NCBI GenBank assembly: GCA_002102555.1
Contig: MCFL01000031.1
Coordinates: forward strand, 248,001 to 312,000
From: Catenaria anguillulae PL171
Lineage: Eukaryota; Blastocladiomycota; Blastocladiomycetes; Blastocladiales; Catenariaceae
Direction of reading: 5' to 3'
DNA length: 64,000 bases
Within the stretch, counting starts at the first letter, position 1, and the number at the start of each line of letters is the position of its first letter. The translations under genes and the position numbers were made by a program. Below the pieces are notes generated by a model. It was not told where the DNA came from. It searched no databases and worked only from the letters and a program-made list of their open reading frames with translations. Below are positions 24,255 to 36,678 of the stretch, one piece after another.

Positions 24255-25491
24255 TTAGAATGTCTCCATGTCATCGGCAGAGTGCCCATTACCAGCTGGC
24301 ATGGGCTCGTCATCCAAGTACTCGCCTTGCTCGTAATGCTGGTGATGCTGCATGTGGTGTTGGCCCATGTGCTCATCATCCATGTACTCTCCATGATGCG
24401 CCCCGTCATGCCCATAATGCTGCTGCTGCTGATCCAAACTGACGTCGCCCGCCTCCTCGGGAACCTCGAACCCGTCGTCGGTCGCGTACAGGATTTGCTG
24501 GATGAGCGTCATCAAATCCGACGTTTGCCCACGTGCGGCTTCTTGTTGGACCAGAATCTCAATATCGCGCAGCTTGGAGTAATAGAAATCGCGCTCGCGC
24601 TCGAGCGTGCTAATCAAGGTAGATTGCTCGTCGTTTGTGCGCGTCAGGTCATCGACTTGGCGCTGCAGGTTTTGCATGGCGGCGCTCGAGGCGGCAACTC
24701 CATGTGCGGAGCCAGGACGCGAGTTGGTCACGCTGGGTTTGCGAGCACCCATGGATGATGTTGGGGCTGCACGGGTCGTTGGAGCGCGCGTGGTCATTGT
24801 CGATGTTGCGGAACGACCACTTGTCAAGCTGTGCGAGCTTGAAGATTTGGACGATTTGAGGGTCGATGGCTTGTGGTGCCGGCGGGCAGCAGCGTCATAA
24901 TATCCACCAGGAAAATGCATGTCTGGAGAAAAGAATGTGGATTAGGGTGATTGGGGCCAATGTCGACAAGTCGAAAAGGCAAGAGGACTGGTATGGTACC
25001 ATGAAATTGCTTGATCCATTGCAAGAAATCCAAATTATCTTGGAACTTGCACTTCACCAACCGCTCGACGGGAACGGCCTTGTCCACCTTGTGCTGATCC
25101 AACGCAAGCTGCATGACCTTGAAGTTGGCAACATATTCGTACTCGTGCTTAGCATCAAACTTGACCTTGTGCATTTGGAGGTCGCCCCAAATCGAGTCGA
25201 ACACTTGGCAGTAGCTGTGTGTTAAGGGAAGTGCGCAAGAGTCAGCGTCGTTGGCAGGCGAGAACCAGTCAACTGGCACTTGGCTGAGGTGGATTGATCT
25301 CGTACGCAGCGCCAGTGCCGAGTTGCTCGATCTTGGTAAAATTGAGCTGCAGCAGTGCATTGATCCACGCCAACAGCTCAACACGACTTTCGCCCTGTCA
25401 AGCGAGACGGCGTCAGTATCTTGAATGGGCGCGCGCGCAGCCGCTCCTGGACAGCATGAAGGCTTGGTGACAAGACTTTTATGCCTACCAT
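24255..25491 (-). CDS. EB1-family microtubule plus-end-binding protein
   Basis: Binds growing microtubule ends and recruits partners. Exon 1 (25491-25489) is only the ATG; the others are 25394-25306, 25214-25000 and 24922-24255, all in phase. The spliced start [19 protein letters not shown] is the fungal-type EB1 N-terminus. The calponin-homology domain continues with [20 protein letters not shown], then [19 protein letters not shown] Ser/Thr/Ala-rich linker leads to the EBH coiled coil with the family motif [18 protein letters not shown]. The tail is acidic and His/Gln-rich and ends DDMETF, comparable to the terminal EEY/F motif. An upstream in-frame ATG was rejected because it lacks the EB1 start. 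Confidence 0.93.
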
Positions 25492-26106
25492 GGTGGATGC
25501 TGAGAGACCAATTGAGGCGTGGCGGGGGTTCTCGCTATTGGAAAATGGGAAAGGATGGCACGTTGCCGAGTGCAGCTCGGAAGAGTTTAGCGGTGGTAAG
25601 CTGGTTGCGCAAGGTGTTGCCAGTTGAAGTAGCACAGGTTACATTGGACGCTTAATCGTTATCGTTAGGGGACGTCTTCGGCACCCCATTTCTTTGGAGC
25701 GAAGACATTTCTTTATTAGCGCCACTCCGTTGCGATCCACAGGCAGAGACTTGCAGATCGGCGCAATGGCCGTCAGATCGGCGTTCGACACACGCGCCTC
25801 TTGGCTGCATTGCATATGTCACACTACGTTAAAATGGACCTCAACTGACTTTGAAATACAAGGTCGTGTATGCACCAAGCTTTTGGCACTTCTCACATTA
25901 TCATCGTGGATTCATCCGACCTCATCTGCTTGTCCGGTTCTGACACCTTTGGACCGGCGCAGCCTGTTGAACGAGCACCTTGTCGCGTCACTGTGCAACA
26001 CAACGAAGGCGATAAATACACGAGCCGACGCAATGGTGACATTCTGTCCTGATGGACAACAATTGGTTCGTCGTTGTGCAGTTTTGGGCTCCAATCAAGT
26101 CTCACG
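25492..26106. other. Divergent region upstream of EB1 and ABCC genes
   Basis: This region should hold the EB1 promoter on one side and the ABCC promoter or first exons on the other. The open frame 25694-26110 has no recognised ABC feature, so the ABCC start is not fixed. Confidence 0.35.
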
Positions 26107-29100
26107 ATGATACACGTGAACATCTTGCGTGTCAAACAGTCGCTCCTAGAGGCTGGCAGCGACTACCGACTGCCAGTGGACTTGAGCAGCTGCTTCCACT
26201 TGGGGTATGACCGTGTGCATGAGACCCATTGTTTTCACGATGTTCAAGGCTAATTTTTCCGCTCGTAACTTCCTCTTTCAGCGTCCTTCAACCCTGCATG
26301 TTTGGGGTGTGCCTTGTTGCTCTCATCAACCGAGTGCGCTTCCTTCAGTATCATCGCGATGACGTGCCGAGCGATATGCTTGCAATGGGAAGGCTACTGT
26401 TTCTGTCCAAGGTTTGCCTCGCCACACTCAACTGGACCGTCGCAGCGGTCAATTTGGCCTGGTCGTTTTGCTGCCTCTGCCATTTTCGCCAGCCCTTTCT
26501 CCACTGCTTGGGAAACTCATGATTTTGTTGGCAGTAAGTGTGTCCATTCGTGTGCACATTCTGGGTATGTGCTTCAATCTCAATGTCCAAGTTTTCTCCC
26601 GCATTCTTGGGTCTAATTCGCAATTTTCTCTGACATTGATGAGCTGATTTAGAGCACAAGCGATCCCGGCGGGCGTCAACATCCCTCAGCAGCTTTTACT
26701 CCATTTTGGTTCTTTCGACAGGTGTGCATTTGCGGTCGCTTCTTATCAGGAACACTGCAAACGTTACTGGCGTCGTTCTCTTGGGCATCCAGCTCGTTTT
26801 GACTATTGCCCTACTCCTTCTCGAAAACGGCTCCACAAAGCCCGCCGACACACGTCCCAATCCCCCTCAGACATGGCCACTCCAACCTGAATCGCCCGAA
26901 GCCCGAACATCATTTTTCAGCAAGCTCTTTTCACATGGGTGTGGGAACTTGTCCGTCTTGGCAGCACGAGCGCAGCAAGCTAACACTTCGTGATCTTTTC
27001 GCTGCCGTCCAACTTGGGTTCGAGGCTCAATTACCAACGCCTCGCTGTCGAGTGGAAACGTGCACGGCTTGAAAGTCCATCCGATCCCTCTTTGCTCTTG
27101 TCCATCTTTCGGGCATTTGGCACGCGCTACGCCTTAATTGCCATGCTCACTTTCGGACAAGCTGGACTCAACTTTCTCACTCCGTCTTTGTGGAATACTA
27201 TGTCTACTACTTGACAGTGCGCGAAACCAGTGAGGCAAGGCCCACAAGAAGGGATCTTGATGGCGATATTGTTCCTTGGGCTCAACGTGCTCGAAACCGT
27301 CCTTTATGGACAAGGATATCACAACATCTTTGTCGAGCAGATTCGGATCAAGGCGGCTTTGCAAAATCTCATCTATCGCAAGGGCTTGCATTTGCCATCA
27401 GGCACGGGTGGTGATGGGTTCCGAGACAGCAGCAGCGACAGCGACAAGTCGCCCCAACACCTCACACATGCTGCAGCCGAAACCAATCATGGCGAAATTC
27501 TCAATTTGGCAACAGTTGACACGCAATCAATATGCAATGGTCTGTGGTCGCTTGCCGAAATCTTGACGGCACCCATCGCTGTGCTTGTTGCCATGTATCT
27601 TCTGTACCGCCAGGTCGGCTGGGCAACAGTTGTTGCACTCGTCATCCTGCTCTCGTTGCTTCCGTTTATGTCGCTGTTTGCACACCGAATGCACCATCAT
27701 CGCTCATTGATGCTTGCACAAACGGACGCTCGCATCAAGTTGACGACTGAAACGGTGGCCGCCATCAAGACGCTCAAGCTATATGCGTGGGTTGGGATGA
27801 TGCGCGATAAGATTCTTGGGCTCCGCAGTCAGGAGCTCGTGCACATGAAGTCGCTGCAGGCGATCATGGCTTGCCAGGTTGTCATGAGCTTTGTCATGCC
27901 GTCGATTGCAACTGCCGGTACCATCGCGATTGCTTCCCTCACTAGCGAACAGAATTCCATGACCTCCTCCAAGGTGTTTGTGGTTCTGTCCGTCATGCGG
28001 ATGCTCAATCAATTCCTCGAGACTGTGGTGTGGGGATGGAATCCAGTTGTAGAAGCCCATGTTGCTCAGCAACGAATTCGCAAGTTTTTGTTGGCGCAGG
28101 AGTTGCGCTCGTATGTGACGTATGAAGTCCGTGGTCGCGAGAGCAAGAAGATGGGACATGAGGCGGAGGAGGTCATTGAGACGGAGGACGTGAATGCAGT
28201 TCATATTTCCAACGCCAAGTTTGGGTTTTCGGGAACCAAGGAGGTGTTACAAGTCGATAACTTGAAGATTAAGCGTGGGTATTTGTCCGCCATTGTGGGA
28301 TCGGTTGGGTCGGGAAAGACGGCCTTGATCCAAGCAATTATTGGCGAGATGGTCAAGCTGAACCCAGAGGGGAGTGTGCGGGTCTTTGTTCAAAGGGCAT
28401 AGCTTACGTCCACAACAACCGTGGGTTTTGAATACGACGGTCAAGTCCAACATTTTGTTTGGCTCGCCCTGGATGTCGCCCTTTACAAGTCTGTTGTTTC
28501 GGCATGCGCCTTGAAGTCGATTTGGAGTTGCTGGACAAGGGAGATGAGACGTGATTGGTTCATTGTTCCACAATTGTTATCTTGCCCCATGCTCACGTAG
28601 CTCACTATCTTCCATCGTTTTTTTTTTTCATCCTACTAGGTGCGCGCGGAATCGCTCTTTCAGGTGGCCAAAGAGCACGGATCAGTATTGCCCGGGCCGT
28701 GTATGCCCGCTGCTCGATCAGCACGATATCGTTGTCATGGATGACCCACTCTCTGCTGATGTTTCTTCGAGTTTGCGCAAGCGAAATATTCGTAGATGTC
28801 AGCAGCTGACGGGTCATGTGTTCTCATTACATTGCATGTAGGTGGACGCTCATGTTGACCGCAGGATCTTTGACTCCGTCTTGCACCCGAAAACCGGTCT
28901 TCTTCGCTCTAAGACGGTCATTCTTGTCACGCATGCCGTTCATCACCTCAAGGATATGGATCACATCATTCTGGTCGACAATGGCAAGATCCTCGAGCAA
29001 GGGAGCTGCTTTGAATTGGCTTCCATTCCATCAGGTCGCGTTGCCAAGCTCATGAGAGATTGCGAGTCAAACAGTGTCTTGAGCAGAGAGACACTGATAT

Positions 29101-31524
29101 GTACACCAGCAGTGGGTGAAGAGCCGTTGGTCTCCAAGCCACATCCTCCTTGCCCCAATCTCCCGTCTTCTGAAAATGATGGTCCGACGCAACAACGGCC
29201 TACCATCTCCCGCGAAGACAGTACGGCAACTTTGCTTTCCCACGCCCACAGCAGAACCTTGTCACCAACACCAGCCGCGTCGCTACTCCCGCTGCCGCCT
29301 TCGCCACTGGAGCATGATGCAAGTCGTGCGTCTCGTGCTCCTCCTCCGCTTTCCCTTGATCGTATAACGAGCTACAATGGGCAGCGGAGCTGGAATCATG
29401 CACAAGTGGAAAGCCCAATATTTCCAACAAAGAGTCCACTCGACGTACAATTGGAGGAGCATCAAACCGTAGGAAGTGTCAGCTGGCGCGTGTACTGGCA
29501 TTATGTCAAATCGTGCGGCATTCGAAATGTGGGAATTGTGCTTGCGTCGTGCTTTCTCGGGGTCGGGTTAAGCATCGTTGTCACGTATTGGCTGGCCGCC
29601 TGGGGAAACGCATCCGACCGAGGCGAGGATAGTGTCATTTTCTACTTGTCCGTCTACATTGCTCTTGTCGTCGGCAACGGTATGCTGAGTGGATTCAACG
29701 CAGCGTATAGCATGACGGTTTCTGCGGTCCAAGGGGCCAAGTCAACCATGGAAGCGGTGCTCAATCGAGTACTTCGAGCTCCAATGTCGTTTCACACAAC
29801 GACCCCAATCGGTCAAGTCACTGCGCGATTCAGCACGGATCAGGCCAAGGTCGACTCGGACATTCCTGACCATTGGGATTACTTGATGTGGACCGTGATT
29901 CAAACCACATTCGTGGTCGTCACCATAGTCATTGCTGCACCGTGGTTTATTCTGTTGCTCGTTCCGCTCGGGTTCTTGTTTCTTGGGATCCAGCGTCGTT
30001 ACTTGTGCGTTTCGCGCGAGGTGCAGCGGATCACTCTCTTGCTTGCAGGGCCGGTGTATTCTCATTTGAGCGAAACTGTCAACGGGCTGACATGCTTACG
30101 TGCGTTTGGACATACGGATCAGTTTATTTGTCTGGCCGAGGGTAAATTTGACCAAGCGGCCAGCGGCGCTTACAATTTGGTGCGAGACGTTCACTTTACA
30201 TCTAGCACGAGCTTTCCTGACCAACAACTGTTTTCAACGTGCAATAAGATAACAGGCATCAGTCCAACGCTGGCTCCTCGTCAATCTGCAAATCATTGGC
30301 AACTTGGTAGTCGCTGCGGTTACTCTGTTTGCCGTGCTTGTGCCCACCGTCTCCAGCGCCAACATGGCTGTTGCGCTCAGCTGCTCGTTCGAAGTTACGT
30401 TTTTGATCTCTCTCGCTGTTCGACTCTATGGCCAGCTCGAAAATGCCATCATCTCGGTCGAGCGGCTCAAAGAGTACACTGAGCTCCCATCCGAGGCAAG
30501 TGACGAGACGCCCGCATCAGTGGCTCTACCGCCAAACTGGCCAGCTTTTGGTCGCATCGAGTTCTGGAACTTTTCGACACGGTACCAGGATGGGTTGCCA
30601 TTGGCGCTGGATGGAATCAATTTGGTCATCCCACAAGGCGCAAAGGTAGGCATATGCGGTAGAACAGGATCTGGGAAAAGCACACTTGCAATGGGCCTAT
30701 TCAGGTTAGTTGAGGCCGTGAATGGGTCGATTGAGGTGGACGGAGTCGATATCAAGACCATTGGGCTGGATGACCTGCGCGGAAAGTTGACCGTGCTGCC
30801 GCAAGATCCGTGCGTTCGCTTCATACATTTTCTAATCATATAGCTGTCCCTGTCCCTCATTGACACCTACCGTCCCCGCAGGGTCATTTTTGATGGTACC
30901 ATCCGTGATAATCTGGACCCAGCCGGTAAGCACACCGACGACGCGGTGTGGACTGCTCTGGACAACGCCCACCTGAGCCCGTTCATTCGTAGCATGTTTC
31001 CCACTGGCCTGCAAGGCCGGCTCGCTTCCGACTCGCTCTCAGCCGGCCAAGCGCAATTGTTTTGCCTTGCCCGCGCACTGCTTCGCAAGTCCAAAGTCTT
31101 AGTGCTGGACGAAATCTCTGCAAGCATTGACGTAGCTACGGACAAGCTTGTCCAAGCCACCATCAGAAGTGAATTTGCCGATTGTACGGTTCTCACGGTC
31201 GCTCATCGCATTGCAACAATCCTTGATTCAGACCTGGTACTAGTACTCGAGCGTGGAAAAGTGGCGGAATTTGGTTCTCCTTCCGAGTTGTTGGCGGACA
31301 AGGGTGGCGTGTTTTACTCGCTGGCCGTTGAGAGCAAGCTGGTCGGGCGTTTGGAAGGTGAGCACGAGGCAATCGGGCAGAGTGTGAGTTCAATGTCGAC
31401 GCTCCTCAATTGTGGAGATAATGTGGAAGATGAGGCCTTAGAATCCTCGGTTGAATCCAAGGCAAAGCAGGCCGACAAACTTGTACCGGCGTCACCAACA
31501 AGCCCGACGCTTTCAAGGCAATAG
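26107..31524 (+). CDS. ABCC (MRP)-type full ABC transporter, first half frame-broken
   Basis: ATP-driven exporter of conjugates or metal complexes, probably in the vacuole or plasma membrane. Order: N-terminal helices (about 26280-26900), membrane domain 1 (27190-28100), nucleotide domain 1, membrane domain 2 and nucleotide domain 2. Domain 1 shows Walker A GSVGSGKTA, signature LSGGQRARISIARA and Walker B DIVVMDDPLS. Domain 2 shows GRTGSGKST, LSAGQAQ and VLVLDEISASID. From about 26900 to 28720 conserved blocks switch frame repeatedly (about 27182, 27229, 28388, 28411, 28473, 28513, 28550, 28711), always as if a base were missing. From 28842 on it reads cleanly with introns at about 30187-30255 and 30808-30881. 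The start is a guess; the stop follows SRQ at 31524. Confidence 0.75.
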
Positions 31525-31868
31525 TAGTTGACATGAAGTTCTGTGGATGTGTATTCCTGATTAAGATATAAATTATCAACATGCGTCTCCGAGTTGTGAG
31601 AGAGAGCAATCGAGCCTGCACTCAAGTCGTGCCATGTTGCTTTCTGTCACCAACAAGTTTACATCAACCGTTATCCGTGACAAGCTGTATCGAAGGTATC
31701 CGCCGGTCATTATTCAAACTGAAGGATGTGGCCCACTCATTTCTTCAACTATGGCAACGAGTTACGATTGCCCGTACAATGTATTCTTGTTCTTGACCGT
31801 CATTTTCGCGTCATCATCGCACCGCCATTGGCTCCCGCCATGATGCAAGTCAACAACTTACCTGAGTA
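31525..31868. other. Convergent 3' flanks, ABCC and trefoil copy A
   Basis: No gene is recognised between the ABCC stop and the trefoil-gene stop on the other strand. Confidence 0.4.
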
Positions 31869-32999
31869 TCAGCGGCATTCATGCGGCCACCGACCCACCT
31901 CGAAATGATGTGCCTGGTCATTATCCAAACACCGCCACAGCCGCATGCGCTGACCATCTCGGTTGCCAGCACGACCTATGCACGCATGCACGGGCTTTTT
32001 GTGAGCATATCTCCCGACAGTGTCATGAACCACAATGCAACGTACCGGCTTCCATGTCGAGGCACAAACTCTTGTCAATTGCCGAAATGATTGTGTGGGG
32101 ACTGCGACCAACGGCATCCCCGCGCAACAGCCAGTTTTGGGCCTTGCTCTTGTTGCTGTATAGGTTTGCAAAACGAAACAGTTGCGTCAGCATCGATCAT
32201 TGTCGTCGGTGTGGCGATTGAACGCAGAAAGAAAAAGCAAACGCACCATTCCCACCAGCGAACAACTTGACCCTCAAATGCAACCTGCAGTGACGAATCA
32301 AGACATAGCGTGTCAGCGATATCCGATTAGCCCCAGGCTGCCCAGTACTGGTGTGGCATACGTACCCCTCCAGCAACATCGAGGCAGTATGTCTCGCCAC
32401 GTGGTCCCTTGGAAATGATGCTTGTATAGAACGCCGTCCGAACCGGCATCGGATCCCCAAATGACTCGAATTCGAATAACTGGCAGACATACGCGCAGTT
32501 GGTGATGCACTCTGTTAAGACCAGGTATACAATGGACTGCCAAGATGGAACGAGTTTCATTTACGAACCTGTGCATGCTTGTTCAAGTTGCAGCTCCACA
32601 TTTGTGCATCCGCCCATTGCCAAGTTTTGCGGCTTTGCTCAGGTCCAGACAGCGCCTGGTTGCCGAGTTGATGATGCATCCTTTCTGTGTCGGGAGTAAC
32701 CATTCCGGACGCAACGGCGATGAGGTCAGCATGCGAAAGCGGCGCAGAAGTAACAGTCATGGCCGTGATCTGATCACGTACCCATCTGGATACCAAACGG
32801 GAGACGTCCGCCATTGCCATTCAGCGGTCGAATTACTGCTACGACGGCGTGGGTCTGGAGTGGCGAGCGTCATGTTGCCGGTTGCATTTTGGTTTGAGGG
32901 GGCGGGTGGCGGCAGCACCGAGGTCGTGTTTCCGGGCAATATCGGTGAGGCGGCAGCTTGACCGATGGACAGCACAGCCAGGACAAGGAAAAGTTCCAT
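31869..32999 (-). pseudogene. Secreted beta-trefoil (ricin-B-like fold) protein, copy A
   Basis: Pieces of about five exons read as one small secreted protein. The start MELFLVLAVLSIGQAAASP is a signal peptide; a Pro/Asn linker with N-glycosylation sites follows, ending WYPDG at a donor near 32780. Three later segments each carry a Cys-Leu-Asp motif typical of beta-trefoil sugar-binding repeats: ATRRCLD, GETYCLDVAGG and KSLCLDMEAG. Each is followed by a W/C motif such as ADAQMWSCN or RMRLWRCLDNDQ. Exon 2 loses frame near 32640 by one base compared with copy B. Stop is at 31871-31869. The fold is inferred from motif spacing only, and the lesion could be a sequence error. Confidence 0.5.
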
Positions 33000-33145
33000 A
33001 AGGACAGAGGCAGTATACATGGCGTGTCTTTGGGGAGTTTTGTATTGAGCACAGCAACCTTGTCACTCGAAGCGAGGTCAAAAAGGATCAGGGAGTGGCA
33101 TGCGGGCAGGAGTGCAGCTTTATACCTTCGCCTCCACTACGTCCC

Positions 33146-33631
33146 ATGAAGCAGTTCTTGCTCTCGTTTTGGAGCTGTTGGGCCGCAGCTTTGGTTGTTG
33201 GCGAAGAGGCTGGAACATGGAAGGGTGGCGGTGTAAGGAGAATGGCTCAAAGCGACACTTGTCTCACATGTCGTTCTCGCGCTCACGTTTCAGCTTGCAA
33301 AAAGTTGCCTTTTGTTTGGATCAAATTACACGTTGAACTCGTCTCGCCATCGATGCATCTGTTCCTGTTGGTCCTGGTTGGACCAGTCCCTACCTCGTCT
33401 TCCGACAACAACAAGAACGATCCGCACTGCCCTGGCTTTGTGTTTCTCAGTGAGCAACAAGAGCGGTCCCACCGGCCAAAGGTAACCCAAGCCGCGGATT
33501 ACAAATGGCCATGCGAGCTCGCAGCGGGCGACATTCACCGATCCATGCATGAAGCTGGACATTCCTTTATCCAGTGTGCCCCCGCACTCGCCTTTGGAGA
33601 TCATTTCGTCCAGACGTTCAAGTCACTTTAA
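33146..33631 (+). CDS. Hypothetical small protein with signal-like N-terminus
   Basis: The frame starts MKQFLLSFWSCWAAALVVG, which looks like a signal peptide, and a TATA-like TTTATA lies just upstream near 33119. The rest has scattered cysteines and no recognised domain. It is divergent from trefoil copy A. The frame may be fortuitous. Confidence 0.25.
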   Translation: MKQFLLSFWSCWAAALVVGEEAGTWKGGGVRRMAQSDTCLTCRSRAHVSACKKLPFVWIKLHVELVSPSMHLFLLVLVGPVPTSSSDNNKNDPHCPGFVFLSEQQERSHRPKVTQAADYKWPCELAAGDIHRSMHEAGHSFIQCAPALAFGDHFVQTFKSL

Positions 33632-34211
33632 GACCAAAACTCGTAGCCCGTGCACACTGGCTGGTCCGTGATTTACCACACGACCGAAGGCAGCATCAAA
33701 TGTTCGTCGAGGACGTGTGCTTCGGATCGTCCAAATGGTGGGAAAGAGGAGCGACGCTGGTCGCGACACAACCCGTTGCTTCGCCGTGATTGCTCGGTAC
33801 TCATGTCGCTTTGCCGAGGCCCATGGCGGCCATAACGAGGACGACTTTACCAGTATGGATAAGATGAAGGCAAGTGTGCTCGAAGAGCAATATCAGCCCG
33901 ACGAGTTTGGCGGCATCAAGCTCTGGCTCGGTTTGAGCAAGGTGGACGTCATTCCGACGGTCGTAGTTGTGCAATCGTTTTCAGTCTTCCACCGGTGCAA
34001 CAACAAGTGCGGCATTACACCCCGGACGATTACCGGGTACTTCGCGACATTGCCAGTGGAAGTCAAGGCTGGCGAGTGGCGCTGCGATGACGACCTGAAC
34101 TTTTCCATCAATCATTATCACCTCACGGAGCCCTTCCCACCGCTTCTTGCCTCCCCCTTGTCCGATGCGTTAGCTCTTGCTGAAAATGAGGCCGATGCCG
34201 AGTCGGAATAG
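33574..34211 (+). CDS. Hypothetical protein, acidic C-terminus
   Basis: Two frames, 33574-33789 and 33717-34211, join into one plausible protein if a single base is missing near 33752. The result runs FVEDVCFGSSKWWERG into GRDTTRCFAVIARY and ends in an acidic tail (LAENEADAESE). No family is recognised and no start is certain. Confidence 0.28.
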
Positions 34212-34560
34212 TCTGCACGTTGCGCTCTGGTATGGAAGACATTTGATATTGACCATGTTCTATCCCGGCTGATGACGGAGGCTGACTGATCATCGCGTCC
34301 CTGAACACAGGGCTGCGACCGTCGACCAAGAACTGGCCATCTGCGAATCGCTGCTGACCCAATGAAGCGACACGAAATATTTACTCAAAGCAATACCTTA
34401 CGTCACTCTGCTCCATCTTCGTTCTGCGACCTGGAATGTACGGCCGCCGTCTGGTCGCATCGCATGCGGCATTCGCTCTCCAAGCGTGTCATCCTCCCTT
34501 ACTGATTGACTGATCACCCTCGACGGACTCACCGTCACTCGTTTCAGAAGCCTTCCCAAC

Positions 34561-36441
34561 ATGTCCGACGACGCCATGAATTCTGGATCTCCCCCGCCTC
34601 TGCCTGATCCGCCGAGGCTGACCATGGTTGACGCCATGGACGTATGTATTAATACTCATCAACCTGATCACTGTGGAGCTCACAAAACCCAACGTGCCAC
34701 TCGATCTCTCGCCCACTACCTCACAACCAACGGCGGTAGCACGCGCGACGCCTAACGCGCTGCTCGATCTCGTGTCCACGACCTCCGAGCCCATGGCGCT
34801 TGCACGCACGACGCCTGGCTCGACCCGCGCAGCGGCAGACCATGGCCGACTCTCCAAGGGAGAGAAAACGAAGCTCAAGGCCGAGGAAAAGCGGCGGGCA
34901 AAGGAGGAGGAAAAGCGGCTCAAGATCGAGGGAAAGCTGCAAGGACTCCATGCGACTGCCAAGCGCAAGTCCAGCGCATCAAACAGCGCCAGCGCCGGTC
35001 CGGCGTCTGCGGGAGCACTTGTTGCAAACGCGCATGAGGTTGAGCGCAACTTCCGCCGGCCGTTTGCCAGTGCCAACATATAGGCGGCTGCGACGTTTGT
35101 TCATGAGTCGGGCGTGTTGGGCATCTGCGCGCGTGACGTGCAGGTTGCCGAATGGATCAAGTCGATTGGAAACGACTCGCACCCAAAGTTGGCACCGGCG
35201 GGCCATGTCCCAACGACGGTAGATGCGGCCTCGCTTGGCAAGTGGATGGGCGACCATCTCGACCCATTCCACAACATGATGGCAGCCAAAGATGTTGCCC
35301 ATCGGACCAGCAACGAGATTGGCCAGCTTTCCCTGGCCATTCAGCACGCTGTCGTCGCCGTCTGCAAGGTCGTTACTCGAGTCCCCGACATTCAGGCGAC
35401 TCTTGAGGAAATGCCCAAGGTGGTGACCGAGGGTGCGTTTATCCATTTGGTTCTTTTCGTTTCGCTTGCACAACTCCACTGACACGGATCCGACGAAAAC
35501 TAGACCACTTGCGCAGTTACTCTTCATTGACGCATTCTGCTGCTCGATTGCTCACCAATGGCGCATCGGGCCATGTTCCAATCGCGGGCGGGCAAGCCAG
35601 TCAGCAGCAGCAACAACAACAACGCCGTAAGAGCATGGACTTTGCCCGACTGCAACTTCATGCTTCTTTGCCGGCGTTAGCGACGCCATTGCCTGCCGCC
35701 GCAACATCATCGGCCGATGGGCAGTTCTTGGCGTGGTTGCAATCAACCACGTTCACTTCGGTCTCGTCGGTAGGTGACTTGTTTGCGTGTCTTGATCAGC
35801 ATCGAGTGCGGAGCCTAAGTCCACCAATGATCGAGTTCTTTGTGTCGGTGCTCAACAAGTCGAGGGCTTGGAGGAAGGCCAAGGGCAACTCAAGTCACCC
35901 GCCACGTGCAATCGTGCTCGTGGACGCCGACAACCGCCACGGGTCTCCAGAACTTGTGGACGCGCTGGACAAGTCGCCGTGGCTCGACGTGTACGCGCAC
36001 GGGCTCGCTGGCGAGTATCGCAAGGTGCGTGATTTGAACATGTTTATCTCCATTCATCCCTGCGTCCATCCTCTCCCACTCGTCAATTCAAACCAGTGGC
36101 TGACATATATCTTTAAGTGGACCGCATCGAAGCTGGTCGAGTATACTCCCGCTTTCCGATCCATGACAGAGGAGACCGACATGGATATGGTCATCCGAGC
36201 CTTTTTGCCGGAAAACGTCGCAAAACTCCAAGCCGCCACAGCAGTGGTCATCGTCTCCGGTGACAACAGCTTTGGCGTGCTCCAAGTCTATCTTGCAGCG
36301 ATGGGAATCACCGTCATACGCATGCAGACATGGACCAAGTTCGACGTTGCGTGCGCCCTGTTGCGAGTCTGCATCACTGGCAAGGGCGCCGACGCTGACC
36401 AGAGCTACGTTGCGCCGGATCCTTCTCGACTGGTCAAGTAG
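34561..36441 (+). CDS. Protein with a NYN/PIN-like nuclease domain
   Basis: Exons: 34561-34641, then (after a doubtful 37-base intron) about 34679-35038, 35084-35432, 35504-36024 and 36118-36441. The last junctions are phase-consistent. The N-terminal part has a 21-residue direct repeat (LDLSPTTSQPTAVARATPN then LDLVSTTSEPMALARTTPG) and a Lys/Glu-rich helix (KLKAEEKRRAKEEEKRLK). The C-terminal domain shows the acidic pattern of NYN ribonucleases: IVLVDADN, ETDMDMVIRAF and VVIVSGDNSFGVL. These carry four candidate metal-binding aspartates. An RNase role is inferred; the N-terminal half is unrecognised. Exon 1 is the weakest part. Confidence 0.65.
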
Positions 36442-36678
36442 CAGATGTCATCATCTTCCGTTTTCCTTTTGCTTGTAGATCCTTTTGCTCATAGATATTG
36501 TACACACGTCACCTTTTGTTTACATTAGATTTGGTAAATAACTCATTCTGTGCTTTGCCATTATTCTGGTAAATCATCCACCTGGTCGGTCACGCACGTC
36601 CTGATGAGACTGTGTGAAGCATCCTCGATCAAACAATACAGAAGTACAAACATAGTGTAATGGTGCGGGTAGGAATAA

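Noticed and set aside
30187-30255. Frame break in the ABCC second half
   Set aside because: An in-phase intron with GTTCAC donor and AACAG acceptor joins NLVRD to the next helix correctly.
35432-35503. Frame break between NYN-gene exons
   Set aside because: Re-reading the bases (GAGGGTGCG) shows an in-phase G|GTGCG donor.
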